Positions 1-11,808 of a stretch of 64,000 bases of DNA are shown here, piece by piece (within the stretch, counting starts at the first letter, position 1; each line of letters starts with the position of its first letter). The DNA is from Turritopsis dohrnii (Eukaryota > Cnidaria > Hydrozoa > Anthoathecata > Oceaniidae): NCBI GenBank assembly GCA_027922465.2, contig BQMF02000423.1:310001-374000 (forward strand), written 5' to 3'. The notes below the pieces were generated by a model. The model did not search any database. It was not told the DNA's origin and saw only the letters and a program-made list of their open reading frames with translations. The position numbers were made by a program, and so were the translations under genes.

Positions 1-2249
1 TTCCAATTGGACCTAGAATCGCCAGGATCTATCAAGACGAAAACCTTGTGCGAATACTTCATGCCCATGGTACCAGGCAAAGCGAACGGTTTCATCAGGG
101 ATATTTGGGACACGGAGCGATGGAAAGTCGATTGGTTTGGGAAGGACGGGATAATGAAAGGTGATGGGAATGGCATTGTGCTAAACTTTTGTAGCGATGG
201 AGTCAATCCATTCAAGACGATGCATCTAATTTATTCGATGTGGCCACTGATGCTCTCGATTCTCAATTTTCCAATTGCTCTCAGAAAATCTGTTGGGGGC
301 ATCTTGTTGGTTGGTATCATCCCTGGAAATGGCCGAAAAGAGGCATAAGACTTAGATCCTTACGTGGATATTTTGGTTGATGAGCTGATGAATCTCAGTG
401 AATGTCACATATACCATGAACCATATATGAAGGCTCCCCTATCCATAAAGGTCAAACTTTTACAGTATGTTTTAGACTTTCCAGCAATAGGAAAATTGTT
501 ACGTCAGCCTGGGGTTGGATCGATTAAGGCATGTTCGTGGTGTGGCATAGAAGGATGCTATTGCCATTCATTAGGGAAAACAGTATACATGGATAGCAGG
601 AGATACCTCAAATCAAACGACCCATTGAGACGAAGCAATTCATTTAAGAGTGTTGAATTGAGAGCTCCACTTTGCGCGACATCTGTTGAGAATGAAAGAT
701 CGTTGAGAACCAGCTATGATGGTCTAAAAAACCAAAATCAAAAGAAAAAGTTTGCACGGGAGCATGGTGTGATAGGAGTGTACACATTCATGAGACTTCC
801 ATACCATCAATACCATAAAGACTACCAGCCGGATGGAATGCACACCATTGCAGACGTCGTTCAAACTATAATCATGTGGCTGGTTGGAGGGTTATCGGAG
901 AGTAAGTTGAAAGAGGCAGAAGATGAAATGCAAACGGTTAAAAGGAGAAAGATTGAGGACAAGTTCGTTGTATTAACAAAAGAAGAAAAACAGTTGGGCA
1001 ATCAACGGTGTAAACAGCTTGTCTTCCCAAAAACCTGTTCTGGATTCAAGGGGACATATTTAACTCACCAAAGGTTATACTGAAAAACACGCATGGTTGG
1101 ACTGAGGTAGTTTAGATTTTTTAATTTGTTTTTTGCAAAACAAATTTTGGGACAATTTTTTAACCTTGAAATGGAAAAAATCTCTCTGCTTGCATTTCCA
1201 TTTTTCAAATATCTAGTAATGCGTTTATGGAAAAAAAATTATTTTTTTTTCAATTCTAGTACTCATCTAAGGGCCTTTGGAAGTTCTTGATTAAAGATTG
1301 TTTACCAACCAACCAAAGAAGGACGCTCACATATTTTTTCGACACACTGCGAAAGCTCTATTCGAAAAAGTTTGCCAAGGTTGATTTGCAGAACTTGGAA
1401 GACAACTTGGCCGTAGCTTTGACATTATTGGAGCGTGATTGTACTGTATACTTGTCAAATGTCACGACCCATATCTTACGCCATATTGTCGAAAAGATTG
1501 CAGATAACGGTCCATTGTATAGTAGCTGGATGTTTCCGTTCGAAAGGTTAAATTCATGGATCACACGTCGTGCAATGAACCGAAGCAAAACGGAGGAGTG
1601 CATCATGGAAACTGTCCAGGTAAGAGTTAAACCTGAAAAAGCACAGTGGGGGAGATGGGGTTAACGTTACAGTATTCCTGAGCTTTCTGTCTGTCTTTAG
1701 ATTTAAGATTGGGTGCTGTATTCTCAGTACATTGATAGATTTAGCCATCTTCGTGACCAAGACAATAGTCTCACAGAAACCATAAATCGTGCATTTGAAC
1801 GTGATGGTATTGTCTCAAGTGAACACAATGGAAAAGAGTATATCTTGAACAGACGACAACAACAACAAATTGGATTTCTGGCATCCGAGTCCATCTTGCA
1901 GTATGATTGCCTTGATAGCCCACTAAGATTGATGTGTGATGACGTGACCTATCGAGTTGGCGATATCATCCACCTGCACGGATTGAAAAAGTTTGGAGAA
2001 ATCACTTCGTTGTTCGTAATCGATAAAGAAAGATGGATGGACATGGAGATATTTACGCATGTAAACCAAGATTTGGAAAGTGGTTTATATTTTTCAAACA
2101 AAATCCATAAAAATAAACCGATCATGCTACGTCTGGGTGATGAAATAAGTGATCCATTGATAACCTTTGCTGATGAATATAATGTGTGGTTCATCAGCTT
2201 TCAAAGCGAACCTAATTATCCCTGGTTGGAAGAACATTTAAATCTATAA
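1..2249 (+). pseudogene. CACTA/EnSpm transposase (Tnp2 plus DUF4218), broken, 5' end outside window
   Basis: This is the DDE transposase of a CACTA (EnSpm) DNA transposon. The first part (1-1106) has the Tnp2/Transposase_21 core, including LNFCSDGVNPF and YSMWPLMLSILNFP followed by LVGIIPG, and then the ACSWCGIEGCYC cysteine cluster. A second exon, 1260-1619, is a DUF4218 domain (start LPTNQRRTLTYFF, end SSWMFPFERLNSW). An intron at 1620-1727 (gtaagag...tctcag) joins TVQ to YIDRF in phase 0, and the last exon ends at 2249. The first and second exons would join near 1106/1260 (WTE to YSSKG). Lesions: an in-frame TAA at 346-348, and a frameshift near 1018-1025 after which the true frame reads DIFNSPKVILKNTHGW. 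The ORF is already open at base 1, so the element starts upstream. No CACTA terminal repeat was found downstream. Family assignment is strong; activity is excluded by the lesions. Confidence 0.85.
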
Positions 2250-3910
2250 ACTTGCTTCAGTTTAATAAGCTAAGAAAGTAACTTCTGTATCTCTAACTTG
2301 CAACTGAATATGAAAACCAGCTAAATAAAATCAATTTTTTTCATGTGAATTCTATGATCGAGATATTTCTAGCAGAAATTGTTCTATGCTAAAATTTCAC
2401 TCAAAAAATTTTTCCCTAAGGTATCATTTCTCGTTTTAAACGGCGTAAACTAGACGAAGAGAATAATCTCGAAAGTTTGACATTTAAAATGTAGTTTTTT
2501 TGTATTTTTATATTTACTATAACTACACCTGATGCTGTTTCTGATAAAATATATAATATTATATAATATATACTGTATATATTGGCAAAAGTACTATATT
2601 GCAATGACAACTTTTTAATTTCTATCCGGAATAGCAAGATAACAGTGAGAGGACTTTCGCAAAATCTCTCTTCTTTTAAACAAAAATAGCTTTGTTATTG
2701 CAAATAGTATGTTAACAGTCCCATAGTTCAACACGTTTTCTACATACTGTAATATTTCAATGAGTGGATCTAGCAGTAACACAGGTAAATGTACTCATTA
2801 CTTCTGTTACACCCTTTAGCACTTGTTATTTGCTAGATTCAATGTCATTACCAGTCCATTTAATTATACCTAGACTAGAATTTATTATTTTCAATACTAT
2901 TTAACTTTTTACTGAAAATGAATTAGACTTCTAAGCACAGTTCCAACTTCAGTTATCAATGAATGATAAACGATTCCAAACAACATCAGTGTTTTATGAT
3001 CTCTATTCTACTTAACTGTAGATCTCCGTCCGTGGTTTCTCAGTTCTCTTTATATCGTTAACTTCTCGAAGTATCGAACCATTAGTGGATCTGTCTTTCT
3101 ACTTGATTAGCTAAATGTCTACTTTCTTGCACCCTTTTTCTTCGAACAAAAGCTAGAACAAAAAATAAAGATTGAAGACTATATATTGAGAAGTTTGGTC
3201 GATTAAAATAAAAGCCCAGTCGGCAAAATCGTCAAAAAGTCACTGCGACGAAGAGCGTTCTCATTGAAATTATGTGTATATTTCTATAGAAATGCATTCC
3301 TTCGCACAGATTTTTGGGAGCAGATCTATTGTTTTGCCTAATGAAATACAATAGAATGCGTGTATATCCTTTTGTTGAATTCATAAATCTCCTAAATCCA
3401 TTAACATCCATTACATTATCTTCCACTTCCGTAAAAAGTAACTCACGGCGGTCACGGCGTAAATTTATCCTGGAAAATGTTTGATTTTTGGATCACCTGC
3501 AAAAATTAATCCATGCAAAATTGGTTCCGCGGAAGGTGTCCGAGAAAATTAATCCAAGTAAAGGGATACATAACTAGCGGATAAGGGTACTACAAAAGTA
3601 AAGATTAAACTCGAGATACGTCATCTTTACTGTAAATACGCTTTTACCGCTGGTTATCAAATTTTTTAACATATTCACGATCAACTTTAATGCACAATTG
3701 TCAATTTCTTTATTGACGATCAATATTAACCTATTTATCGTCAATATTTGTATAAACTACAATGTTTTTCTATTGACCGTTAACTTCAATTTTTACTTTT
3801 TCAACAAGTTATTGATGATCAATAGACAAAATTTCCGATAAATCAACCATATTGATGGACAGCGTTTTTGTATTAATGCTAATTATAACGATTGACGTTG
3901 ACCGATTTCG
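2250..3910. other. AT-rich non-coding stretch
   Basis: No coding region could be supported here. The part at 3660-3900 is rich in diverged inverted copies of a TTGACGATCAATA-like motif. The part at 3470-3560 repeats an AAAATTAATCC motif, which may be remains of short foldback elements. The flanks are both decayed transposons, so this is probably old intergenic or transposon debris. Confidence 0.3.
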
Positions 3911-4644
3911 ATGTTTTTTGACTTGGTAGTGATAGCATCACATAGATTCGCCATTTCAGCCTACCATGAACTAATTGATGGAAAACCCATTGGCGAAAAT
4001 TCCAGAGTGTCATCTCTCATGGCAGGTGTCTTCAATAAAAGACCTCCAAAACCTAAGTGTGTTTTTATTTGGGATGTTGAAAAGGTCCTTAAATATTTGA
4101 GGGATCTGCAGGACAATGTCTTTTTGTCAGGCAAACAATTGACTTTAAAACTGACTATGTTACTTTCTTTGTGTGCTGCTAGTAGAACATGAAAACTTTC
4201 ATGTTTCGTTTTGCGGAACTTACTAAAGTTTGCCCCCCAGGAAAGAAAAGACCACAAGTGAAATTTCACAAATTTAGGGAGAATGAAAAGTTGTGTGTTT
4301 GTGTCACTATAAAAGATTATATGACCAAGAGGGGCAAATGGAAAGTCACTAACTCACAACTTCTTGTTAGCTATATAGACCCACATAAACGGGTTTCCAC
4401 CTCAACAATCTCAAGGTGGCTTAGACAAATGCTTGAAGAAGTAGGTATTGATGTAAGTAGGTTTACAGCTCACTCTACAAGACCTGCAGCAACTTCGAAA
4501 GCAAAGACAATAGGTATTTCAGTTTCTGACATCCTCAAATAGGCATATTGGTCAGGTGAATCCACTTTCCAAAGATTTTATCATAAGCAGATTGAGGACC
4601 CGAGTCTAATTTTTCAGAAAACCTTGCTATCCAGTGGGCTTTGA
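3911..4644 (+). pseudogene. DIRS-type tyrosine recombinase fragment
   Basis: The sequence encodes the C-terminal catalytic part of a tyrosine recombinase of the kind carried by DIRS-like retrotransposons. The first piece (3911-4192) has ISAYHELIDG, FNKRPPKP and LTLKLTMLLSLCAASR, the last giving the first catalytic arginine. The second piece (4189-4542) has QLLVSYIDPHKRVSTSTISR and the HSTR box (FTAHSTRPAATSKAK) with catalytic His and Arg. After an in-frame TAG at 4540-4542 the frame continues with TFQRFYHKQ, where the nucleophilic tyrosine would sit. Between the pieces about 15 codons expected in the family are missing and the frame changes. No DIRS reverse transcriptase or RNase H was seen upstream, so this is an isolated relic. 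Confidence 0.75.
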
Positions 4645-4667
4645 AGAGAGGTGGTTGAGGCTATGGA

Positions 4668-4800
4668 CTCTAGATTTATTGCGAGATGGGGGTATCCAGT
4701 CACCCTATCCTAATAAAAAATGTTGATATCATCGAAAAAAAAGCTTTTCGTATATTTCGATGACATAGATGGTGTCTCGTGGATATGAGATAGATGTCTG
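4668..4800. repeat. Dispersed repeat, other copies at 35605-35705 (inverted) and 38669-38700
   Basis: The first 30 or so bases (from CTCTAGATTTATTGCGAGAT) recur almost exactly at 38669-38700. The following 100 bases, around GATATCATCGAAAA and GACATAGATGGTGTCTCGTG, recur inverted at about 35605-35705. This looks like the terminal part of an unidentified mobile element present at least three times in the window. No coding capacity was seen in it. Confidence 0.55.
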
Positions 4801-5264
4801 TAAAATACTCGATCTCATCAATACATCATGACTAGTATACATGTTTAGTGCACATAAGTAGAATTAAAAGTAAAAGATGGTAGTTTAACTGCGTAGGTGA
4901 AGTGGAAGCGTTCAGGAAAGAAAGCGTTTAGCAATGAACTGAATTGAAACTTCAGGCACTAGGATCATTTAGGTTTCAAACTATCTATTTTATGACTCTC
5001 CTGTGTTGATGAAAACCCTTTATAATGCTTTATTTACTAAAATATGTGTAAATTGTTTGCATTCCTCGCTGATAAAATTATAGTTTTAACCTTCATTATT
5101 ATATGGCCCTACTATGAATATTGTATAACTAAACTTGATTTCCACCAGCAATGGAGTGAAGGTATTTTTATTTCACCAACGATATGGGTTTTTCAACCAT
5201 GATTGATCCACTAATTTTAGTGGAACTATGATCATGGGTCATAGCTAGAGCTCAGTCAAAATTT
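4801..5264. other. Non-coding stretch before the RT fragment
   Basis: I see no gene, repeat or RNA in this interval. It ends at the 5'-truncated reverse transcriptase, so the boundary near 5265 may be the truncation point of that element. Confidence 0.25.
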
Positions 5265-6686
5265 TTGGAGGAGAATGTATGTATATATAAATATAGCTCT
5301 GTTCTAAAATGGTTCTCGTCAATAAAAAACAAGAAGTCGTGCACCTCTGCTCAAATGGATATCAAGGAGTTCTACCCATCCATAACAAAGGAGATCTTGG
5401 AGAAAGCCTTGAACTTTGCCAGATTGCACACAACCATCTCTGAGAAAGATACCAGGACTATCCTCCACTCTCGTAAATCATTACTATTTTTCAACGATGA
5501 AACATGGAAGAAGAAAGCCGCACACGACTCTTTTGACGTCACAATGGGAAGCTATGACGGTGCCGAAATTTGCGAATTGGTCGGCATTTTTATCTTACAC
5601 AAACTGTGCACGATCGTTAACAAAGAAGACACAGGATTATACCGTGATGATGGTTTAATAATATTACGAAATACAACTAAGAGAATTGCTGATGTGACAC
5701 GCAAAGAAATCATCAAAGTTTTCAAAAGCATTGGATTCGATATTGATATTAACGTTAACTTGAAAACAGTGGACTTCCTCGATGTCACATTAGATCTACA
5801 AACTGGCACATATAGACCATATAAAAAGCCGAATGACCACCTACAGTACGTCCACACTTCATCAAATCACCCTACTAACATATTGAAACAGCTACCTATT
5901 TCTATCAACGACAGACTTGCCAAAAATTCATCGAATGAAGCAGTCTTCAACCAGGCAAAAACAGAATACGAAGAAGCCCTCCATACCAGTGGTTACCAAG
6001 GGCAAAACCTATTCTACAAAAAAAACGTAAACGTCAATCCGGGAAAGAGAAATAGAAAGAGAAACATTATATGGTTCAATCCGCCTTTTAATAAGAACGT
6101 TTCAACCAATATCGCCAAATCGTTCTTGAACCTAATTGATAAACATTTCACATATGAAAACAACCTATGTAAAGTTTTCAACAAGAACAACATGAAAGTC
6201 AGTTATAGCTGCACTGAAAATATGCACTCCATCATCAACGCTCACAACAAAAAAGTTATGTCGCATAACACAGAAGAAACCCTGGCTTGTAACTGTAGAA
6301 ACAAAGAAGATTGCCCACTGAAAGGCAATTGCAGAATATCTTCCGTTGTCTATAAATGCAATGTAACAGCACCAAATCAACCCATGAAGTGTTATATTGG
6401 CCTGACAGAAAAAGAGTTTAAACAACGCTTCAATGGACACAAGCAGTCTTTTAATAACGCAAAATACAAGAATAGCACTGCGTTATCAACGTATGTTTGG
6501 AGTTTGAAAGAGCAAAATTTGAATCCGTTATTTGATTGGTCGATCGTGAAACGTGTCAAGTCATACTCAAACTTAACCAAATCGTGTCCCTTGTGCTTGC
6601 AGGAAAAACTGGAAATACTTAGTTACCCTAATAAAACTGAACTGCTAAACAAAAGAACTGAATTGATTATTCCTAACGTCCCCTGA
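5265..6686 (+). CDS. 5'-truncated reverse transcriptase with C-terminal GIY-YIG-like nuclease
   Basis: An open frame of about 473 codons encodes a reverse transcriptase palm. Motif A is MDIKEFYPSI (residues 31-40), motif B MGSYDGAEICELVG (94-107), and motif C YRDDG (126-130), with two catalytic aspartates. The C-terminal third has a cysteine cluster (CNCRNKEDCPLKGNC) followed by VVYKCNV and CYIGLTEKEFKQRF, which fits a GIY-YIG nuclease as in many Penelope-like elements. The N-terminal fingers are missing and the first in-frame ATG is internal, so the element is 5'-truncated. The remaining frame has no stop or shift, suggesting a fairly young insertion. The YRDDG motif and DGAE box differ from the Penelope-like copy at 14.5 kb, so this is a different lineage. 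Placement as Penelope-like rests on the nuclease tail and is moderately secure. Confidence 0.75.
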   Translation: MEENVCIYKYSSVLKWFSSIKNKKSCTSAQMDIKEFYPSITKEILEKALNFARLHTTISEKDTRTILHSRKSLLFFNDETWKKKAAHDSFDVTMGSYDGAEICELVGIFILHKLCTIVNKEDTGLYRDDGLIILRNTTKRIADVTRKEIIKVFKSIGFDIDINVNLKTVDFLDVTLDLQTGTYRPYKKPNDHLQYVHTSSNHPTNILKQLPISINDRLAKNSSNEAVFNQAKTEYEEALHTSGYQGQNLFYKKNVNVNPGKRNRKRNIIWFNPPFNKNVSTNIAKSFLNLIDKHFTYENNLCKVFNKNNMKVSYSCTENMHSIINAHNKKVMSHNTEETLACNCRNKEDCPLKGNCRISSVVYKCNVTAPNQPMKCYIGLTEKEFKQRFNGHKQSFNNAKYKNSTALSTYVWSLKEQNLNPLFDWSIVKRVKSYSNLTKSCPLCLQEKLEILSYPNKTELLNKRTELIIPNVP

Positions 6687-7014
6687 GGCCGTGTGCATAC
6701 CTTCAATATCTTTGTTTTTATTTATATCAATAATTATGCGTGTCAAAAGATGTGATTACGCATTTTTTCTGTAAATTTTTCAAGTGATTATTTTGTACAG
6801 CTGACGATTGTGTAAAGACATGAAACTCAGAGTTCTGTAAAAAGCCGAGTTTTTCCTGTTCACTCATGATATGATAGCTCCTATACTTTGATTTAGTAGA
6901 GCACTGTTTTGTTGATTTCATTCAATAACTTATTTATAAATATAGCTAGATAAAAGGAAAAGGAAAACATGAAAGTAAACTAATCGACACTTGAGATTGA
7001 AAGAGAACGTCATT
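6687..7014. other. AT-rich stretch downstream of the RT
   Basis: Nothing recognisable. It probably contains the 3' untranslated region of the truncated retroelement; no target-site duplication was identified. Confidence 0.25.
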
Positions 7015-7146
7015 ATGATGAAATTCACCACTTTAACTGACTCTAAATACACCTATGACGAGGTGACCTCCATGATGGATTTGGATAAACAGGAAAAGTT
7101 TGCTAAATCATTGGATTCGTTTTATCACATCGGGATAAAGAAATAG
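7015..7146 (+). CDS. Small ORF of unknown function
   Basis: An ATG-started ORF of 43 codons (starting MMKFTTLTDSKYTYDE and ending in TAG) stands out because its codon use looks protein-like and it has few AT-rich shadow features. It is not recognised. It could be an exon or a leftover of the neighbouring retroelement. Chance cannot be excluded at this length. Confidence 0.2.
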   Translation: MMKFTTLTDSKYTYDEVTSMMDLDKQEKFAKSLDSFYHIGIKK

Positions 7147-7958
7147 GAGAGAATCGAAACATTTATCTGTTTCTAGGTATTATACACACATTTTTTGTAA
7201 GAAACCTTGTAGTTGACCCTCAGCAGCCTACTGCTACCTTTTCCAAAAAGTTTCAGCATTGCAGTTCCCAAACGAGCTCCTTTTTTTTATATGCTTCAAC
7301 CTCAGAACTGAACCTCTCTTATTTGGCATTTGGTTTTGATAAACTTACATATGTGCAACTGCTTCTATTTTTTGTCTCTGAAAGTTTGTTTTTTATTTCA
7401 GAAAACAAAACATTTATTGTTTTTGTTCTTTTCCTTTCATTTCAGCCTGACTAGTTCCTTAGTGGTTCCTTAATTTTCAAGCGTTTACTAGCCCCAAGTT
7501 CCTTAAGGGTGTTCCTTATAAAAAAACCCGTAAAGTTGATATGGCGAATAATTGAAAAGTCTTGAAAAAACCTTGTACATTAGACATAGCTTCAAGTCTA
7601 ATTATTTATTTTTATTTTTACATGTCTTTAAGTCAACTAACTGTATTATTGTTGCTCTCATCTTTTAGAACTTAATAATAACGCAAATAAAGAAAAACGG
7701 ATGGTTGAAAAGGTCGATGCTGCATTTGCTTTTTGTGGTCTTAAATAGTGCTCTGAGCATTATAGCAACCATACAAAATTACAGCAAAGCTTACTCTATA
7801 GATGGCTGAGATCTTAATTCAGATGATGTAGAAAGGTATTGGTAGATGGGTAAAGATCGCAAAAAATAAATTAAAGAATGACCAAAATTTTTTAGAATTT
7901 CCACACTGAAATTTCCACCTTCTATTACGTTTTATTTATTTCAAGTGATATTTCCTGA
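7147..7958. other. Non-coding stretch
   Basis: No gene or repeat unit was recognised. The stretch is AT-rich with several polypyrimidine tracts. It ends exactly at the CTAG terminus of the Helitron relic that follows. Confidence 0.25.
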
Positions 7959-9250
7959 CTAGTATCCCGTGTAAAAACGTTTTACTGTTGCATTTCTCAA
8001 AACGACGCATCGCTCACACCCGTGTCGAACATTTATAGAAATAAAAAGTTATCATAATCGGCGCTGTGCTTACCACTTCTGATTTAGGGAGTGAAATATT
8101 TAACTTTTCTAAACGGTTTTTCCTACATATTTGACGTAAGGCTACGCAGAGGCGGCACTATTTTTTAATCTAACGTCATTATTAAAATGTCTTAAGATTT
8201 CAGTTCATCGTGAAAAGAGAAAGAGGTGATTACGAAACATAAAATGTAGATTTTGACACAGACACAAAAAAAACCTCATGTCACGATGGATGAAGTGGCT
8301 GCTGTATTTGTTGGTTAAGATGGCGCATAGCAAAGGGCAATAGGTGGGAATTTTGTTCTTACAGTCTTTAATGATAATGGGTGGTAAACAAAGCTGCCTT
8401 GGCGTGTAGTGAAAAATAAAAACGCCAAAGGAAATATGAATGATAAACGGAATTATACCTGCTAACGTTGCTTCTTTACTCCAATAAGATTCGATAGCAT
8501 TCGTTATTTCATTAGTCAGTTCTTTACCAAATACCCTTCATATTACATTGTCGAATTTATATATTCTTTCATAATTAATTTTACCTAAAAAAGATTTCAA
8601 TTTATAATAAACCTATCATAAAATTATATTTAGCTACATATACGCACAAACAAAAGCAAACTAAAAGAACGAACGCAAACTTGAAGCAAACATATGAGTA
8701 GGAACAGGGAATATTTATTAAAAGATCATGAGTTTAGCTTCAGCCTACCAAACAGTCAAAAAAGAAAAGATATGTTATGAAGAAGAATAAAAACGCCATG
8801 TAAATGATATGCGGAATTATACCTGCTAATGTTGCTTCTTTATCCACTAAGATTCAATACCATTCGTTATTTTAATAGTCTGTTCTTTACCAAGACACTC
8901 AAGCATTTACACTTGTTAAATTCTTTCGTAATTATTTTAAACTATATATATAAAAAAAGAAGATTTCCATGAGCAATGAAAACCTTATCATAATAAACAA
9001 AATGCTACACATACACACAAACAAAAAAGGAAAATAAAATAAAACAAAACACAAACTTAATTTCTTATCCAAATCGGAAAGCAAACATAGAAAAAGTTAT
9101 TAAATTATCATGAGTATAGTTCCAGCCTACCAAACAGTCAAAAATGAATTATGGAAAAAGACAAAACAGTCTCAAAGCTTTGATTTTTGATTCAGTTCTT
9201 ACGTGAATTTACTTACACTTGTTAATTCAATCTTTACGACTGGTATTTTT
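7959..9250 (-). mobile_element. Non-autonomous Helitron relic, copy 1 (inverted partner of 35789-37330)
   Basis: Read on the minus strand, this stretch ends with the hairpin GTAAAACGTTTTTAC, then CACGGGATACTAG and a T, matching the 3' end of the other hairpin-type Helitrons here. Most of its length aligns in inverted orientation with 36150-37330. Both copies contain an internal direct duplication of about 370 bp (here near 8410-8760 and 8775-9140). The similarity fades near 9250, so the 5' part found in the partner (35789-36150) is missing. Near the 3' end the strand-reversed motif ATCGGCGCTGTGCTTACCAC resembles Helitron 5' ends elsewhere in the window, which suggests a composite history. No intact gene is present. 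Confidence 0.55.
8258..8323 (+). other. About 65-bp insertion carrying a Helitron Rep/Hel coding fragment
   Basis: Relative to the partner copy near 37040, about 65 bases are extra here. They read DEVAAVFVG, stop, DGA, which matches the HHDEVAAVFVGEDGAP region of the Helitron proteins at 23280 and 50335. The flanking sequence matches the partner on both sides. This looks like a patch of Helitron coding DNA copied into a non-autonomous relative. Confidence 0.5.
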
Positions 9251-9610
9251 TTCTTTTTTATCTTATTATTTTACTAAATATAGTTTTTTTAGTAGGACAA
9301 TAGAATATGATCAAATTTCTAAGTTTTTTCTTCTTTTACATTGCAAAAACTCTGATATGATGACTGATATAAAAGGCTTTATTAGCTTATATTTCCAACT
9401 AAGAAAATAGTACTTGTCCTTGATTAACTCATTAATTTATCAGTAAAAAAGTCTTGGTTATGAAAAATTTAGGTTTCTATGATGAAGCAGGAAAACATCA
9501 TTCTTTAGTTATTCACTGCATTCTGTTTGATATTAGATGCCTCCAAAGAGGTTTTCTGGTATAAAAACATTGAAAGCAAGTAAGAAGAAATAAAAAGTTA
9601 CTCTTGCCAG
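9251..9610. other. Non-coding stretch upstream of the KDZ relic
   Basis: No coding region is supported. An acceptor-like CTTGCCAG at 9603-9610 starts the first recognised KDZ exon, so upstream exons or a leader of that element may lie here. Confidence 0.25.
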
Positions 9611-10021
9611 TCCAACCGAAGGGATCAAAGTTGTTGCTTGTAATCTGCAATCAAATTCAAGTAATTTGGCTTCCAATTCATCTCAACAAAGGTTTGAAGT
9701 ACTTACCACTTGTGATGACAATGATGATAATTGGGTTGATATGGAAAACCTGGGGACCTTCGAGAAAAAAAGAAAAACAGTACCATATTATGATTTATCT
9801 AAGAAACAAGCTGAACTTTGGAAGCATCTCAGGGAGATAGCATTTGCTATTGCCATGGAACATGAATATCCAAAAGCTTCTGCTGTTGAATGTTGTTGCT
9901 GCGTAAATACATTTGAGCAACGTGAAATTGTGCAATGGCTTGATTGTTTGGGTAAAAATTACCGTGAAGCATGTTTTAGTAAAATGCATTCAAACTTGTT
10001 TCACATCAATAGAATAACCAG
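9611..10021 (+). CDS. KDZ exon with cysteine cluster
   Basis: This exon follows an acceptor (CTTGCCAG) and ends before gtatac. It has a serine/acidic head, then PYYDLSKKQAELWKHLREIA and a short C-rich patch (VECCCCVNTF). A cysteine cluster upstream of the transposase core is typical of KDZ proteins (CxC types), where it probably binds zinc. The exact CxC subtype cannot be set by eye. Confidence 0.5.
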
Positions 10022-11459
10022 GTATACAGATATATTTTTATGTTAATATTTAACTGTATTCGTTACACTTGACTAACCTGTCAAGATTTATAGTCTGGAT
10101 TTTATACAGAATATCGTAACTCCAACCCTGTTTTGCTTTCTATGGACTGCTCATGTTCCCAAGGAATTTTGCAAAAACTATTGATATTTGATGTTATAGG
10201 TATGTCTTTGTTATTGATATACATTCACTTGCATTTTAGATCGGAACGGACTACAACTGATCACTCAAGACATGACTGTAATAAGGAAAAACTAACATGA
10301 CAATAAACTACAAACTGATGTGACAATATCCTGATGAAACACTACACATTATTCTGCTTTACAGTACATAATGTATTTATGATTGTAATGGTGTGCTAGA
10401 TAGATTAATGCACAGTGGACAATTTTTTTCTCTCTAAAGAACAGGTAGACAACATGAAGCATTAGTTAGAGAATGCTTCTGCACACCAGAAAAAGTATTG
10501 GCCAAGTAGCCCCCACAAACCCAAAGTTACTTTCAGCTTTCAATTACTAAATTTGCTGGAATTCGTTATATTTGGATGGAGCTGTAGCAGTAAAATCATT
10601 TGTTAAATCATTATTTAACAAAAATATCTCAAGAAAGTTTATCCAGGTGACTATAATTCATTGATATTCATTGATAAATATATGAGTTGATTATCCTGAA
10701 ATGCTTGTTGTAGAAAATCAATTCAACATATTAATAATTTCGTGTTTTCAGGCAGATGAAACATACAAACTACTTATTGGGGAATGTTTCATGAGCTATC
10801 TCATTCACAAATATGAAGTTGGCTCAATGAGAATTAAAGTGTCTGAACTACCCAATGAAGTGCTTTGTCCAGCATGTCCTAAAGTAAAATGCATCTTAAT
10901 TGCAAATAACATCATCCATTTTTCATCACCTGTCATGATGTGCATTCTTTTTGCTATTATTATCTGCTTGTTTCTTAGGAAAATGGAACTTTGGTTTTAT
11001 CATTTGATGCGTTATTTGGTTTAGTGAGAAAGAGTTTCTCAGGGAATAGTGCATTAAACCCTGTCTTGAATAACCTTTTCTTTATTGATCAAAATATGGT
11101 TGATCAGTTTCTGCAATCGTATAATGCAAAAATATCAAAAGAAGATCAACAGGTTTATTTGATAAACATTAAATTCTAATTATTCTAATTATTCTAATTA
11201 TTGATAAAACACAATTTTTCATTTGATAATTCGTTTTCTTGAAGATTTGTAGTAATTTCAAGGCAATCAGTAGCATCAGGTCAAAGAAAGTCAATTCCAA
11301 GTTAGATGAAACTGGAATCTTCGGTTATTCTTGTCGACACGAAGTGCCCAAAAAATTTGTAAATTTAAAAGGTGGAGAGAGGTACTTAGTTTTTTTCTTT
11401 TGTTCTGAAGCGTTCATTAAAGTTTTGTGATATTTCGTAATATTGTTTCGTAATATTAG

Positions 11460-11568
11460 CCTCACTGATGCTGTATTTGTTATATCGGAAGTCTTGAAAG
11501 AGATGTCACCTGATATCAAAGTGGTAGTAATGTATGACGTGGCCTGCATGCTTGTTAAGCATCTAAAG
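11460..11568 (+). CDS. KDZ exon with catalytic YDVAC box
   Basis: The exon encodes LTDAVFVISEVLKEM and then VVVMYDVACMLVKHLK, where the aspartate in YDVAC is the expected catalytic residue. It is framed by an acceptor (ATATTAG) and the donor gtggtg, and its start phase matches the preceding exon ending at 11381. Confidence 0.6.
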
Positions 11569-11808
11569 GTGGTGAATCTTTCATTTTATGGCTATTTAAT
11601 TAGTTACATACTGATTTATGGTTAAATTAACTTATATTAAATATTCCTTGCATTTCAGAAAAGGAATAGTCCTCTACTTGAAAGTGACATAACATTTTGT
11701 ATTCCATCATTTCATGTTTACGGACACAAATCTGCCAGGTTGGTTCATTGACCTTGAGGTAAATAACTAGTAAAATACAACCTGTCAGGGATCCTGTAAA
11801 TTTTTTAG

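Noticed and set aside
9219..9410. Plus-strand ORF of 63 codons
   Set aside because: Phe/Leu-rich composition typical of AT-rich chance frames, without splice or family support.
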